From the NCBI RefSeq assembly GCF_026191635.1, contig NZ_JAKRRW010000009.1, forward strand, positions 1 to 64,000: a stretch of 64,000 bases of DNA. The letters are read 5' to 3'. The notes beneath the pieces are model-generated. The model was not told where the DNA came from and ran no database searches. It worked only from the letters and a program-made list of their open reading frames with translations. This DNA is from Photobacterium obscurum (GTDB lineage Bacteria; Pseudomonadota; Gammaproteobacteria; Enterobacterales; Vibrionaceae). The position numbers and the translations under genes are program-made. Each line of letters starts with the position of its first letter. Positions within the stretch are counted from its first letter, which is position 1. Of the stretch, positions 47,711-55,601 are shown in pieces.

Positions 47711-49339
47711 ATGCAATTTTCATTGAAAAATTTATCAATTCGATATCAGGTGTTACTGCCTGTTATGCTGATGGTTGTCGTTTTGCTGGTATCTTTGCTA
47801 ACAACAAAAACAAAGTTAGAAAATGAACAACATATCATTTCGACCAATACTGAGAACCTTGTTGATTATAAAGATACGCTTGCCGGTATTGATGATCGTA
47901 TTTATCCGTTACGTATAAGCGCGGTATATGCGATTTATGATGCCAAACGCCGTAGTTCGTTTCTTAATGAGTTAAAAATGACGGCTCGAGATGTTACTGC
48001 AGAGCTGCACCTGCTTGAAAAGGTACCTGATTTTAAAGCTGACTCTGAGAAAGTTCGTAGTACTATTAATGACTATATTAATTATTCGACGAGAGCTGTT
48101 GATGTACTTACCCGTCATGATAACGGTGAAGTGAGTGATGCTGAGCTTGATAGTTTTATCGCACAATATCGCCAGATTGGTAATGCAATGGTTGGTTCTA
48201 TTAACCAGCTATCACAGCGTGTGAATACTTATTCGAAGCAGAGCATGACAGAAAGTGCAGAAAACAATAAAGCACTGATGTCTACTGCATCAATGGCAAT
48301 TTTCTTGATTTTCGTGGCTGTACTGGCAATTGCTTGGTGGCTATCAGGCCAGATCGTTAATCCAATTGTAAAGCTGCAGGCTGTGATGCGTGAAGTGGCG
48401 TCAGGAAGCTTGCGTGTTCGTGCCGAGCAAGATGGCACCAACGAAATTGCCCAGCTGAGTGGCGATGTGAATTCGACGGTTGAGCAGCTTCGAAATACTG
48501 TTGATGCGTTAGTCCGTATCAGTGAAGATGTTGCTTCGGCGTCAACTGAGCTTGCGGCAGTAATGACTCAGTCTGAAGCTAATGCCCAGTCAGAACTCAA
48601 TGAAATTGATCAGGTTGCTTCGGCGGTCAATGAGCTATCGAGCACCGCGGATAATGTGAGTGATAATGCAACCGCGGCGGATTCTACAGCTAAGCAAACC
48701 GATGAACTGGCAAGAGAAGGTTTGGATATTTTCGAGAAGAGCAATGCGGCTAGTCTTCAAATGACCCAGACATTGTCTGATGCGGCGGGTGTTGTGACTC
48801 GTCTGAAAGAGCAATCTGAACAAATTAGCAAGGTCATTGAAGTTATTCGAGGCATCTCGGAGCAAACAAACCTGCTGGCGCTGAATGCTGCGATCGAAGC
48901 GGCACGTGCCGGTGAGTCGGGCCGTGGTTTTGCTGTCGTTGCGGATGAAGTTCGTATGCTTGCGGCGCGCACTCAGGATTCGACTCAAGAGATCCAGGCG
49001 ATTATCGAAGAGCTGCAATCACAGTCAAATAATGCCAATGACAGTATGCAGCTTAGTCTTGAGATGCTTGAACGTAACCAAGAGCTGGCAACCCGAGCAA
49101 ATGAGGCGCTGGTTGGGATCACTGAATCTGTGGTTCAAATTAGTGATATGAACACTCAGGTAGCGACGGCTGCTGAGCAGCAATCGCAGGTGACACAGGA
49201 CATCAACCGTAACGTCACTAATATGTCTGAAATTGTTAATCAAAATGTCGCTGGTATTAGTCAGAGTGCCTCTGCAAGTAATGAACTATCCCAGCTAGCA
49301 GAAAAACAGAAGCAACAACTGTCTTTCTTTAAACTTTAA
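47711..49339 (+). CDS. Methyl-accepting chemotaxis protein
   Basis: A 542-residue receptor: membrane segment at about 12-30, four-helix-type periplasmic domain (about 31-190), second membrane segment (about 192-212), HAMP ([18 protein letters not shown]) and signalling domain with the tip [20 protein letters not shown]. Its C-terminus ([11 protein letters not shown]) has no CheR-docking pentapeptide. The ligand-binding part is of the 4HB_MCP/TarH size but with no recognisable ligand residues. It is divergent from pstS across about 385 bases, so a link to phosphate sensing is possible but unsupported. Confidence 0.93.
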   Translation: MQFSLKNLSIRYQVLLPVMLMVVVLLVSLLTTKTKLENEQHIISTNTENLVDYKDTLAGIDDRIYPLRISAVYAIYDAKRRSSFLNELKMTARDVTAELHLLEKVPDFKADSEKVRSTINDYINYSTRAVDVLTRHDNGEVSDAELDSFIAQYRQIGNAMVGSINQLSQRVNTYSKQSMTESAENNKALMSTASMAIFLIFVAVLAIAWWLSGQIVNPIVKLQAVMREVASGSLRVRAEQDGTNEIAQLSGDVNSTVEQLRNTVDALVRISEDVASASTELAAVMTQSEANAQSELNEIDQVASAVNELSSTADNVSDNATAADSTAKQTDELAREGLDIFEKSNAASLQMTQTLSDAAGVVTRLKEQSEQISKVIEVIRGISEQTNLLALNAAIEAARAGESGRGFAVVADEVRMLAARTQDSTQEIQAIIEELQSQSNNANDSMQLSLEMLERNQELATRANEALVGITESVVQISDMNTQVATAAEQQSQVTQDINRNVTNMSEIVNQNVAGISQSASASNELSQLAEKQKQQLSFFKL

Positions 49340-49383
49340 CCTCGCATACAATTTGATTAAGGCCTGTGTTAAACAAGCCGTAT

Positions 49384-49410
49384 AAAGCCCGTTTTATACG
49401 GGCTTTTTTG
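49384..49410 (+). terminator. Terminator of the chemoreceptor gene
   Basis: Stem AAAGCCCG / CGGGCTTT with a 7-base AT-rich loop, followed by TTTT. Confidence 0.9.
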
Positions 49411-49467
49411 TTTTTATGTCATATACAGTTTCTAGAATTAGGTTCTAGGATTTAGTCAAAGGTACTC

Positions 49468-50388
49468 ATGCTCAAAAAAGCTCAGCAAATGGTGGTGTTT
49501 AACGCACTGACCAAGCAGCAAAGTTTTACCCGTGCGGCACAGCTATTAGATATTTCCAGGACTCAAGTTAGCAAACAGGTGCAGCAATTGGAGCAACGGC
49601 TTGGCGTTCAGCTCGTTCAGCGCACGACCCGATCTTTTGCGCTGACAGAGGCGGGGCGCCAGTTTGCCGTTCACTGCGCCAGTATTGTTGATGAAATAAA
49701 TGAGGCCGAGAGTGAATTGCTGCTTGATTCAGATACGCTTCAGGGCGCTTTACGGGTTGGGATTGCCCAGTCATTTGCACTGAACCATATTGGCCCTTAT
49801 ATTTCTGAGTTTCATGAACAGTATCCGCAATTGGATCTCGAAATGAGCCTGTTTGACCATCGTGTCGATCTGATATCGGAACAGCTGGATTTGTGGATTG
49901 GTATTATGGATTCGCCGCCGGAAGGTTTTGTCGCCAGGCACTTGACTGACTGTCAGTTTGTGCTTGCTGCTAGCCCCGAATACCTGGCAAAACACGGAGT
50001 TCCATATCATCCTGAAGACCTGAAGCAGCATAACTGTATTACCTACTATAGCCGTGAGCGAAAAGACACGACGTGGAGTTTTTGTCGCGAGCAACAAGAT
50101 CTGCAGATTAAGGTAAAAGGCAATTACCGGGTTGACTCCGCAGACGCTATCAGGGATGCAACCCTGGCCGGAAATGGTATTGGTTACTTGGCCACTTACT
50201 TGCTGAAAAATGAACTCAGGGAGGGGAGGCTAATCCGTTTGATGCCAGATTGGCAACTGAACCAGCATATGCCGTTGTATGCCATCTATCCTCGACATAA
50301 ATTCTTGCCAGCAAAAGTGAAGGTCTTTATCGACTTTGTGCGTAATCATATTGGCGAACCCGCATACTGGGATCGTAATTTATTCTGA
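49468..50388 (+). CDS. LysR-family transcriptional regulator
   Basis: A 306-residue protein with MVVFNALTKQQSFTRAAQLL, recognition helix ISRTQVSKQVQQLEQRLG, and a LysR effector domain (LRVGIAQSFALNHIGPYISEF). It belongs to the large AaeR/DmlR-like group often found next to its target, but here it is not divergent from an obvious target gene; the gene before it is a chemoreceptor and the gene after it is convergent. Target unknown. Its stop codon lies inside a 13-bp inverted repeat. Confidence 0.9.
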   Translation: MLKKAQQMVVFNALTKQQSFTRAAQLLDISRTQVSKQVQQLEQRLGVQLVQRTTRSFALTEAGRQFAVHCASIVDEINEAESELLLDSDTLQGALRVGIAQSFALNHIGPYISEFHEQYPQLDLEMSLFDHRVDLISEQLDLWIGIMDSPPEGFVARHLTDCQFVLAASPEYLAKHGVPYHPEDLKQHNCITYYSRERKDTTWSFCREQQDLQIKVKGNYRVDSADAIRDATLAGNGIGYLATYLLKNELREGRLIRLMPDWQLNQHMPLYAIYPRHKFLPAKVKVFIDFVRNHIGEPAYWDRNLF

Positions 50389-50399
50389 TCCCAGTATGC
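50362..50399. repeat. 13-bp inverted repeat spanning the LysR stop codon
   Basis: GCATACTGGGATC (50362-50374) and its perfect complement (50387-50399) with a 12-base loop that holds the end of the reading frame. No T-run follows on either strand, so it is not a typical intrinsic terminator; it may be an operator or mRNA-stability hairpin. Confidence 0.6.
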
Positions 50400-50453
50400 A
50401 TATATCCTCTGATGAGTCTGGGGTGCAACGCCTTGGCAGGATGGGATTATGCT

Positions 50454-50894
50454 CTAGTGGTACATTATGTATTTCGTTTGGCTATAAGGTTCTAATTCAT
50501 ATTTAGATTCCAGGAAGGTGATGAGATTGACTAGATCGGTCACTGTTAATACATCGTTGAAGACTGGCATAACCGATTCACCTTCAACCTGAATCTTCGT
50601 TGTATCATATCCCTTGGCTAAGCGATGTGACGGGTTGATGACTGAAGTGACAAGTTCTGGATAGGTTTTTAGGCTCTGGACCTTCCCGCCAAGGCTGACC
50701 GACAGCGTGTCTTCAGTACCTTCTGGTCGTTCATACCCTTCCACTTCATGGCAGCTTAAGCATTGCATGCTTAAGAATACCTGCTCTCCTTTGGCTACAT
50801 CTCCGGCTGGCAGACTGAAGCCTGTTGCACTTTGTTCACACCCGCTAAGCCCTATCATAATTAGCAGTATGGTTAGTATTTTTAGCTTGTTCAT
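50454..50894 (-). CDS. Lipoprotein c-type cytochrome
   Basis: A 146-residue protein with a lipobox LSGC (Cys19) and one haem-binding motif CLSCH at 45-49. The likely sixth ligand is Met in ESVMPVFNDVLT. It is probably anchored in the periplasmic face of a membrane and carries one electron. The N-terminal domain (AGDVAKGEQVFLSMQCLSCHEV) is of the cytochrome c class I type. The partner oxidase or reductase is not encoded nearby. Confidence 0.88.
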   Translation of the reverse strand: MNKLKILTILLIMIGLSGCEQSATGFSLPAGDVAKGEQVFLSMQCLSCHEVEGYERPEGTEDTLSVSLGGKVQSLKTYPELVTSVINPSHRLAKGYDTTKIQVEGESVMPVFNDVLTVTDLVNLITFLESKYELEPYSQTKYIMYH

Positions 50895-51343
50895 GACATA
50901 TCACTCCGTGTAAGCGCAGTACCAACATGCAGTTGGCGATTCGAGAATGAGTATAGTAATGACAAGTGTAGAGTAAGATTTGGCGATTTTGGGATAAATA
51001 GTTACAAAAAACACATGGTTAATTTGTCTGAAAACGGATGATGATTTGACCGAGCAGACCTGAGCAAACGGTGCCGGTCAGCTTCTGCATGCCGCATAAA
51101 GACGCTTATCGAGCACACAGAGCTATGGCATAAAATGCTCTGATTGTCAGCTGTGGTAACAACAGTATTCGCCTGAGGAACCAATTGGCCGATTTCGTTT
51201 GCTTTGATGATAATTTCTACAGAATCTCTGCTAAGTGTATCGAAACTGTAAATAGGCGTAACAATTTGAACCTTGTCACAGTTTTTTAAATCCATACAAT
51301 GCCGCCGCAATCGTTTACTAAAAGACTACATTGGAGAATGGCC
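50895..51343. other. Region upstream of nupC with LacI-type operator candidates
   Basis: About 450 bases. At 51303-51318, CCGCAATCGTTTACTA fits the PurR consensus ANGCAANCGNTTNCNT at 9 of 11 fixed positions, and a weaker one (GAGCAAACGGTGCCGG, 8 of 11) lies at 51063-51078. A minus-strand open frame of about 100 codons here has no supporting features. A PurR- or CytR-like control of nupC would be sensible for a nucleoside transporter, but it is an inference. Confidence 0.45.
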
Positions 51344-52561
51344 ATGGGCTATTTGGTCAGCATCTTAGGCATTATTACGCTATTTGCGGTTGCTATTTTA
51401 TTTTCAGAAAATCGTCGTGCTATCAGCTGGCGTGCTGTTGGTGGGGCGTTTGCAATTCAAATTGTGTTTGCAGGCTTTATCTTATACGTGCCGGTGGGAC
51501 GTGAAGTACTGAATACTGTGTCTAATGCCGTCTCTGGTGTTATCGACTATGGCCGTATTGGCTCAGAGTTTTTATTTGGTGACTTGGCAAAATTCAAAAT
51601 CGGCTTTATTTTTGCCGTTAATGTTTTGCCTACAATCGTATTCTTCTCAGCATTGATCTCTGTTCTTTATTACCTCGGTATCATGGGGTGGGTGATCCGT
51701 GTTCTCGGTGGTGGGCTGCAACGCCTGTTAGGTACGAGCCGTACAGAGTCGATGTCGGCAACGGCAAACATCTTTGTTGGTTCTGTTGAAGCACCTTTAG
51801 TTGTTCGTCCTTACCTGGCCAAAATGAGCCGTTCTGAACTGTTTGCTGTAATGGTCGGTGGCCTTGCATCGGTTGCTGGTGGTACTTTGGTGGGTTACGC
51901 CGGTCTGGGTGTTGAAATCAGCTACCTGATTGCAGCCAGTTTTATGTCTGCGCCTGCTGGCCTGATGATGGCAAAAATCCTGGTTCCGCAGACTGAAGAG
52001 TTGAGCGAAGAGCCTCAAGTGGAAGATGAAGACGAAGGCGCACCGGTAAATATCATTGATGCCGCTTCTCAAGGTGCGCTGAGCGGCCTGCAGATTGCAA
52101 TGGCTGTTGGTGCAAGCTTACTGGCAATTATTAGTTTGATTGCATTGCTGAATGGCGGTCTTGGTCATATTGGTAACTGGATTGGCATTGAGGATCTTAG
52201 CCTGGAACTGCTATTCGGTTATCTATTTGCACCTGTTGCATGGCTGATCGGTGTTCCTTGGTCAGAAGCTACTGTTGCTGCGAGCCTAATTGGTAAGAAG
52301 ATTGCGGTTAATGAGTTTGTGGCATTTGCCGATCTAATCGCGGTTAAAGATCAGCTAAGTGAACACTCACAGGCTATCGTTACTTTTGCACTGTGTGGTT
52401 TTGCCAACTTAACTTCTATCGCTATGATGATGGGTGGTCTTGGCGGTGTGGTACCAAGCCGCCGACCTGATATCGCACGACTAGGCATGAAGGCTATTTT
52501 TGCGGCAACACTCTCTAACTTGATGAGTGCAACGCTTGCAGGAATCTTCCTATCGTTCTAA
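51344..52561 (+). CDS. nupC: NupC-type concentrative nucleoside transporter
   Basis: A 405-residue CNT-family carrier close to Vibrio NupC, with the substrate-site signatures GGGLQRLLGTSRTESMSATANIFVG and EAPLVVRPYLAKMSRSEL, and the C-terminal ALCGFANLTSIAMMMGGLGG. It imports nucleosides with Na+ or H+. A short acidic cytoplasmic loop (EEPQVEDEDEGAPVN) separates the two halves. I place the start at ATG 51344 with GGAG 7 bases upstream; the earlier ATG at 51338 lies too close to the ribosome site. A strong terminator follows. Confidence 0.94.
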   Translation: MGYLVSILGIITLFAVAILFSENRRAISWRAVGGAFAIQIVFAGFILYVPVGREVLNTVSNAVSGVIDYGRIGSEFLFGDLAKFKIGFIFAVNVLPTIVFFSALISVLYYLGIMGWVIRVLGGGLQRLLGTSRTESMSATANIFVGSVEAPLVVRPYLAKMSRSELFAVMVGGLASVAGGTLVGYAGLGVEISYLIAASFMSAPAGLMMAKILVPQTEELSEEPQVEDEDEGAPVNIIDAASQGALSGLQIAMAVGASLLAIISLIALLNGGLGHIGNWIGIEDLSLELLFGYLFAPVAWLIGVPWSEATVAASLIGKKIAVNEFVAFADLIAVKDQLSEHSQAIVTFALCGFANLTSIAMMMGGLGGVVPSRRPDIARLGMKAIFAATLSNLMSATLAGIFLSF

Positions 52562-52593
52562 TGTTATTGCTTCAATAGCATGATAAACAAGAT

Positions 52594-52630
52594 AAAAAAA
52601 GCAGAGAGCCACTTGGCTCTCTGCTTTTTT
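52594..52630 (+). terminator. Terminator of nupC
   Basis: A 10-bp stem GCAGAGAGCC / GGCTCTCTGC with a 4-base loop, seven A before and six T after, so it can act on both strands. Confidence 0.93.
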
Positions 52631-52647
52631 ATAACTTATATGTAGGT

Positions 52648-52886
52648 AAAAGAAAGCCCACGCGAAGTGGGCATTCTTTTCGATTGCATCTAAGACCTAA
52701 GGACAAAATTAATTCTAGTGTGGCAGCGCATTGGTTTATGTCTCAAAAGTGATACGAAATACGAATTAGTTTTGTTCCCCTCATCATCCTCGTCTTAAGA
52801 CGTTACTCTATGTCTCATGTCGCTTTTAGGTGACATCCCATTAAAGCTTCCAGTGGCGTTCCCTTTGGGCGCGTTTAAAATCCCTT
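52648..52886 (-). ncRNA. Candidate small RNA with repeated GGA motifs and its own terminator
   Basis: On the minus strand a hairpin (GCCCAC-TTCGC-GTGGGC at 52656-52672) is followed by TTTCTTTT, a clear intrinsic terminator with no gene upstream of it on this strand for more than 600 bases except a 70-codon gene. The preceding 230 bases contain six GGA triplets between 52774 and 52886 (AAAGGGATT, AAAGGGAAC, TGGAAG, TGGGATG, GAGGATG, GGGGAAC), two small hairpins (ATGTC/GACAT and CGTCTTAAGACG), and a TATAAA-like -10 element just before. CsrA-sequestering RNAs (CsrB family) have such GGA motifs, but usually more of them. This may be a CsrB-like or unrelated sRNA; the start is approximate. Confidence 0.35.
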
Positions 52887-53015
52887 TATACTACGTTAAT
52901 AAATTTCAATTTAGACACTAGATTTTCAATTTATCGCCTTGTCTAAAAGGATTTTAACTCTCGCTGAATTGATCAGATAATTAGTGGATTTGGTATTAGC
53001 ATTCCAACAAAAGAA

Positions 53016-53306
53016 ATGTCGAGAAAAAGTATGAAGTCACCTGTCGATAGCCTACTGAATAATCATGAAAAGCTCATTCATTCGGAAGGGGTTAAAGTCA
53101 CCTCGCATACCCAGCGTGATGATGGGGATTGGGTATTGCATACACTGATGATTGAGGCCTGTGATGTACCGTTTAAATTTAAACGCAAGAAAAGGTACAA
53201 AAGCCTGAAAGGAGCGAAGGTTAATATGACCTACTACCCTGGTATAGAAACTGTCGCAGGCTTTGAGATTGAGGTTATGAAGGTGGTTAGGATTAAGCTG
53301 TATTAG
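53016..53306 (+). CDS. Conserved hypothetical protein (96 residues)
   Basis: A small basic protein. The core WVLHTLMIEACDVPFKFKRKKRYKSLKGAKVNMTYY shows a conserved-looking lysine/arginine patch, followed by VAGFEIEVMKVVRIKLY. Similar unnamed proteins are common in Vibrionaceae and Shewanella; I recall no function. ATG 53031 is an alternative start that removes five residues. The gene overlaps the convergent zinc-ribbon gene by 14 bases. Confidence 0.65.
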   Translation: MSRKSMKSPVDSLLNNHEKLIHSEGVKVTSHTQRDDGDWVLHTLMIEACDVPFKFKRKKRYKSLKGAKVNMTYYPGIETVAGFEIEVMKVVRIKLY

Positions 53307-53505
53307 TATTAGCTATTTCACAATGTTGATTTTCTTTGGTTGGCGGGTTACTTAAACTGTCAGAAATTGGTGTTTGATGATGGCAATAGGCGCATGTCTG
53401 AATATTAAGCTCTAGAACGTGGATTAAAGTTGCGTTGTTACAATGACGGCAGGAGCCTAAAAAAATAAGCGAGTGGTTCTTTTCTTTGGGCAGTTCAGCA
53501 GACAT
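53293..53505 (-). CDS. Small zinc-ribbon-like protein (70 residues)
   Basis: A minus-strand frame starting at ATG 53505 with AGGA 8 bases upstream. It carries two CxxC pairs, CRHC (19-22) and CAYC (38-41) followed by HH, the layout of a small zinc ribbon. The C-terminal 25 residues are polar. It overlaps the convergent gene by 14 bases at the 3' end. No function is recognised; it might be a chance frame, but the paired CxxC motifs and the ribosome site favour a real gene. Confidence 0.5.
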   Translation of the reverse strand: MSAELPKEKNHSLIFLGSCRHCNNATLIHVLELNIQTCAYCHHQTPISDSLSNPPTKENQHCEIANTNTA

Positions 53506-53894
53506 CTCAGATTCCTTTCCGTTTGTCTTTCAGTGTACTTAAAATGTAGGCTTTATTAACTAAAAGGGTAGACCAAATATGTTGGTATGCAACCTGGTTT
53601 AGTGCGCTTGCTTATACCATACCTATAGCTTGTAAGTCATAGAGTTATTTTATGTAACTCACCTCTTAGTTTTTCGCAATTACTATTTTCTTTATTGATG
53701 CTGTCTTAGCATTTTGTCGCTGTTATGCCGTTGGCGATTCAAGCTTTGCATAAACTGATTGAACACGACAATTTTATGAGCGAGTTCAAATTTATCAGTA
53801 ATTTATGCATAGCGAGTCAGACGAAATCTATAGTAAAAGTTGAACTAACAAAATAGTTACAACTTGGATTGTAACAATGTGCAAGGAGAGCAAG
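53506..53894. other. Intergenic region upstream of the TRAP operon
   Basis: About 390 AT-rich bases that must hold the dctPQM promoter and the promoter of the small zinc-ribbon gene. A sigma-54-like sequence near 53731 has wrong GG-GC spacing. No repeat, riboswitch or terminator was recognised. Confidence 0.4.
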
Positions 53895-54980
53895 ATGGTT
53901 TTCAAGGATGTCATCAAGAAACTAGCAGTATCTGTAACGGTTGCCGGTGTGCTGCTGACCCCACTTTTTGCTAATGCAGCCAAGGTTGAATATAAGTGGA
54001 AAATGGTCACGACTTGGCCGAAGAATTTTCCAGGCCTTGGAACTGGCGCCAATGATCTCGCCAAACTGATTGGAGAAATGAGTAATGGCCGTATTCAGGT
54101 AAAAGTTTACGGAGCGAAGGAGCTTGTTGGTGCATTGGAAGTGTTCGATGCGGTATCACGCGGTACTGCCGAGATGGGGCACGGCGCGGGGTATTACTGG
54201 AAAGGAAAAGTACCCGCAGGTCAATTTTTTGCCGCTGTTCCTTTTGGGCTGACGGCGCAGGAAATGAATAGCTGGATCTACAGTGGTGGAGGCTTGGCGC
54301 TCTGGCAAGAAGCATATGCTCCTTTTGGCATTATCCCGATGCCAGCAGGCAATACCGGTGTTCAGATGGGGGGGTGGTTTAACAAGGAAATTAATTCACT
54401 CAATGATCTGAAAGGATTAAAGATGCGTATTCCAGGCCTTGGCGGTGAAGTACTCAAGCGCGCGGGGGGGACTCCGGTTTTATTGCCCGGTGGGGAAATA
54501 TTTCCGGCACTGCAGTCAGGTGCTATAGATGCGACAGAGTGGGTCGGCCCTTATAACGATATGGCTTTTGGGCTTCATAAGGCGGCGAAATTTTACTACT
54601 ACTCTGGTTGGCATGAGCCAGGTACTACGCTTGAGGCGCTGGTCAACAAGAAGGCTTTCGAAAAACTTCCCAAAGATTTACAGGCAATCGTCTTGAATGC
54701 CACTCGGGTTGCAAATGCCAATATGCTGGCGGAATACACGGCACGAAACAATGCGGCTTTGGGACGCCTGGTTAAGGAGCATAAGGTCGATTTGCGTCCG
54801 TATCCGGCCGAGGTACTTGAGCAGCTAAAGGCATTGTCTGAGCAGGTGGTTGAGGAAGAAGCTCAAAAAGATGCGATGAGCAAGAAAGTCTATGCGTCGT
54901 ATAAAGCATTTCGCGATCAGGCTGTTGACTGGCATGAACTTTCCGAACAGTCATACCTCAATGCAAGGAATCCGCAATAA
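53895..54980 (+). CDS. dctP: TRAP transporter substrate-binding protein (DctP family, TakP-like)
   Basis: A 361-residue periplasmic protein with a signal peptide cleaved near ANA-AK. The start of the mature protein (KWKMVTTWPKNFPGLGTGAN) and GYYWKGKVPAGQFFAAVPFG, GGWFNKEINSLNDLKGLKMRIPGLGGEVLKRAGG and WVGPYNDMAFGLHKAAKFYYY are typical of the TakP/lactate-binding group of DctP proteins, whose known members bind 2-oxo acids or calcium lactate. ATG 53895 has AAGGAG 7 bases upstream; an ATG at 53877 is less likely. Given the lactate genes next door, lactate or pyruvate is a plausible ligand, as an inference. Confidence 0.93.
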   Translation: MVFKDVIKKLAVSVTVAGVLLTPLFANAAKVEYKWKMVTTWPKNFPGLGTGANDLAKLIGEMSNGRIQVKVYGAKELVGALEVFDAVSRGTAEMGHGAGYYWKGKVPAGQFFAAVPFGLTAQEMNSWIYSGGGLALWQEAYAPFGIIPMPAGNTGVQMGGWFNKEINSLNDLKGLKMRIPGLGGEVLKRAGGTPVLLPGGEIFPALQSGAIDATEWVGPYNDMAFGLHKAAKFYYYSGWHEPGTTLEALVNKKAFEKLPKDLQAIVLNATRVANANMLAEYTARNNAALGRLVKEHKVDLRPYPAEVLEQLKALSEQVVEEEAQKDAMSKKVYASYKAFRDQAVDWHELSEQSYLNARNPQ

Positions 54981-55034
54981 GTGATACGTGTCGGCTTGAA
55001 ATTCCAATATCGTAAATAACGGGATGAATGTTGT

Positions 55035-55601
55035 ATGGATACACCTTCTCCTTTGTTGCTTCGCCTGATTCGAACTATAAATCGATTTAGCGATTTTACC
55101 GGTCGGATTGTGTCATGGTTTGTGCTGGCTATTGTTCTCATCACCTTTCTCGTGGTTGTGATGCGCTATATTTTCAATATCGGTTCGGTATTTCTCCAGG
55201 AATCAATTACGTACTTTCACAATTATGTAATTATGCTTGGGGCGGCTTATGCCCTCCTGAAAGGAGCCCATGTCAGGGTCGATATTTTCTACCGTCCTAT
55301 GCCGTTGCGAAAAAAAGCTTGGGTTGACCTCATTGGCTTTTTCCTATTACTGCTTCCCACTTGTGGCTTTGTATTTTATATCTCCTGGGAGTATGTTGCC
55401 TTCTCTTGGCAGATGCTGGAGGGCTCGCAAGAGGCGGGAGGGATTAATGCCCGTTATTTGTTCAAAACCTCAATTTTGCTGATGCCAGCACTGATGATCC
55501 TGCAGGGGATTGCTGAATGTCTAAAATGCATCCTGATATTGAGCGGCTATGAATCAGCTGTTGAGGCACTGAATGAACACGTCGAGGAGCATGGGTTATG
55601 A
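55035..55601 (+). CDS. dctQ: TRAP transporter small membrane subunit (DctQ)
   Basis: A 188-residue protein with four hydrophobic segments and the DctQ core (SVFLQESITYFHNYVIMLGAAYALLKGAHVRVDIFY). It pairs with DctM to form the membrane part of the TRAP system. Its stop overlaps the dctM start as ATGA (4 bases), so the two are translationally coupled. Confidence 0.93.
   Translation: MDTPSPLLLRLIRTINRFSDFTGRIVSWFVLAIVLITFLVVVMRYIFNIGSVFLQESITYFHNYVIMLGAAYALLKGAHVRVDIFYRPMPLRKKAWVDLIGFFLLLLPTCGFVFYISWEYVAFSWQMLEGSQEAGGINARYLFKTSILLMPALMILQGIAECLKCILILSGYESAVEALNEHVEEHGL

Noticed and set aside
51002-51310. Minus-strand open frame of about 100 codons upstream of nupC
   Set aside because: It lacks a ribosome site, shows no recognisable family, has an irregular composition towards its end, and overlaps candidate nupC operators; more likely a chance frame in a regulatory region.
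53731-53752. Sigma-54-like promoter (TTGGC...TTTGCA) before dctP
   Set aside because: The GG and GC elements are 8 or 13 bases apart instead of the 10 required for a -24/-12 promoter.
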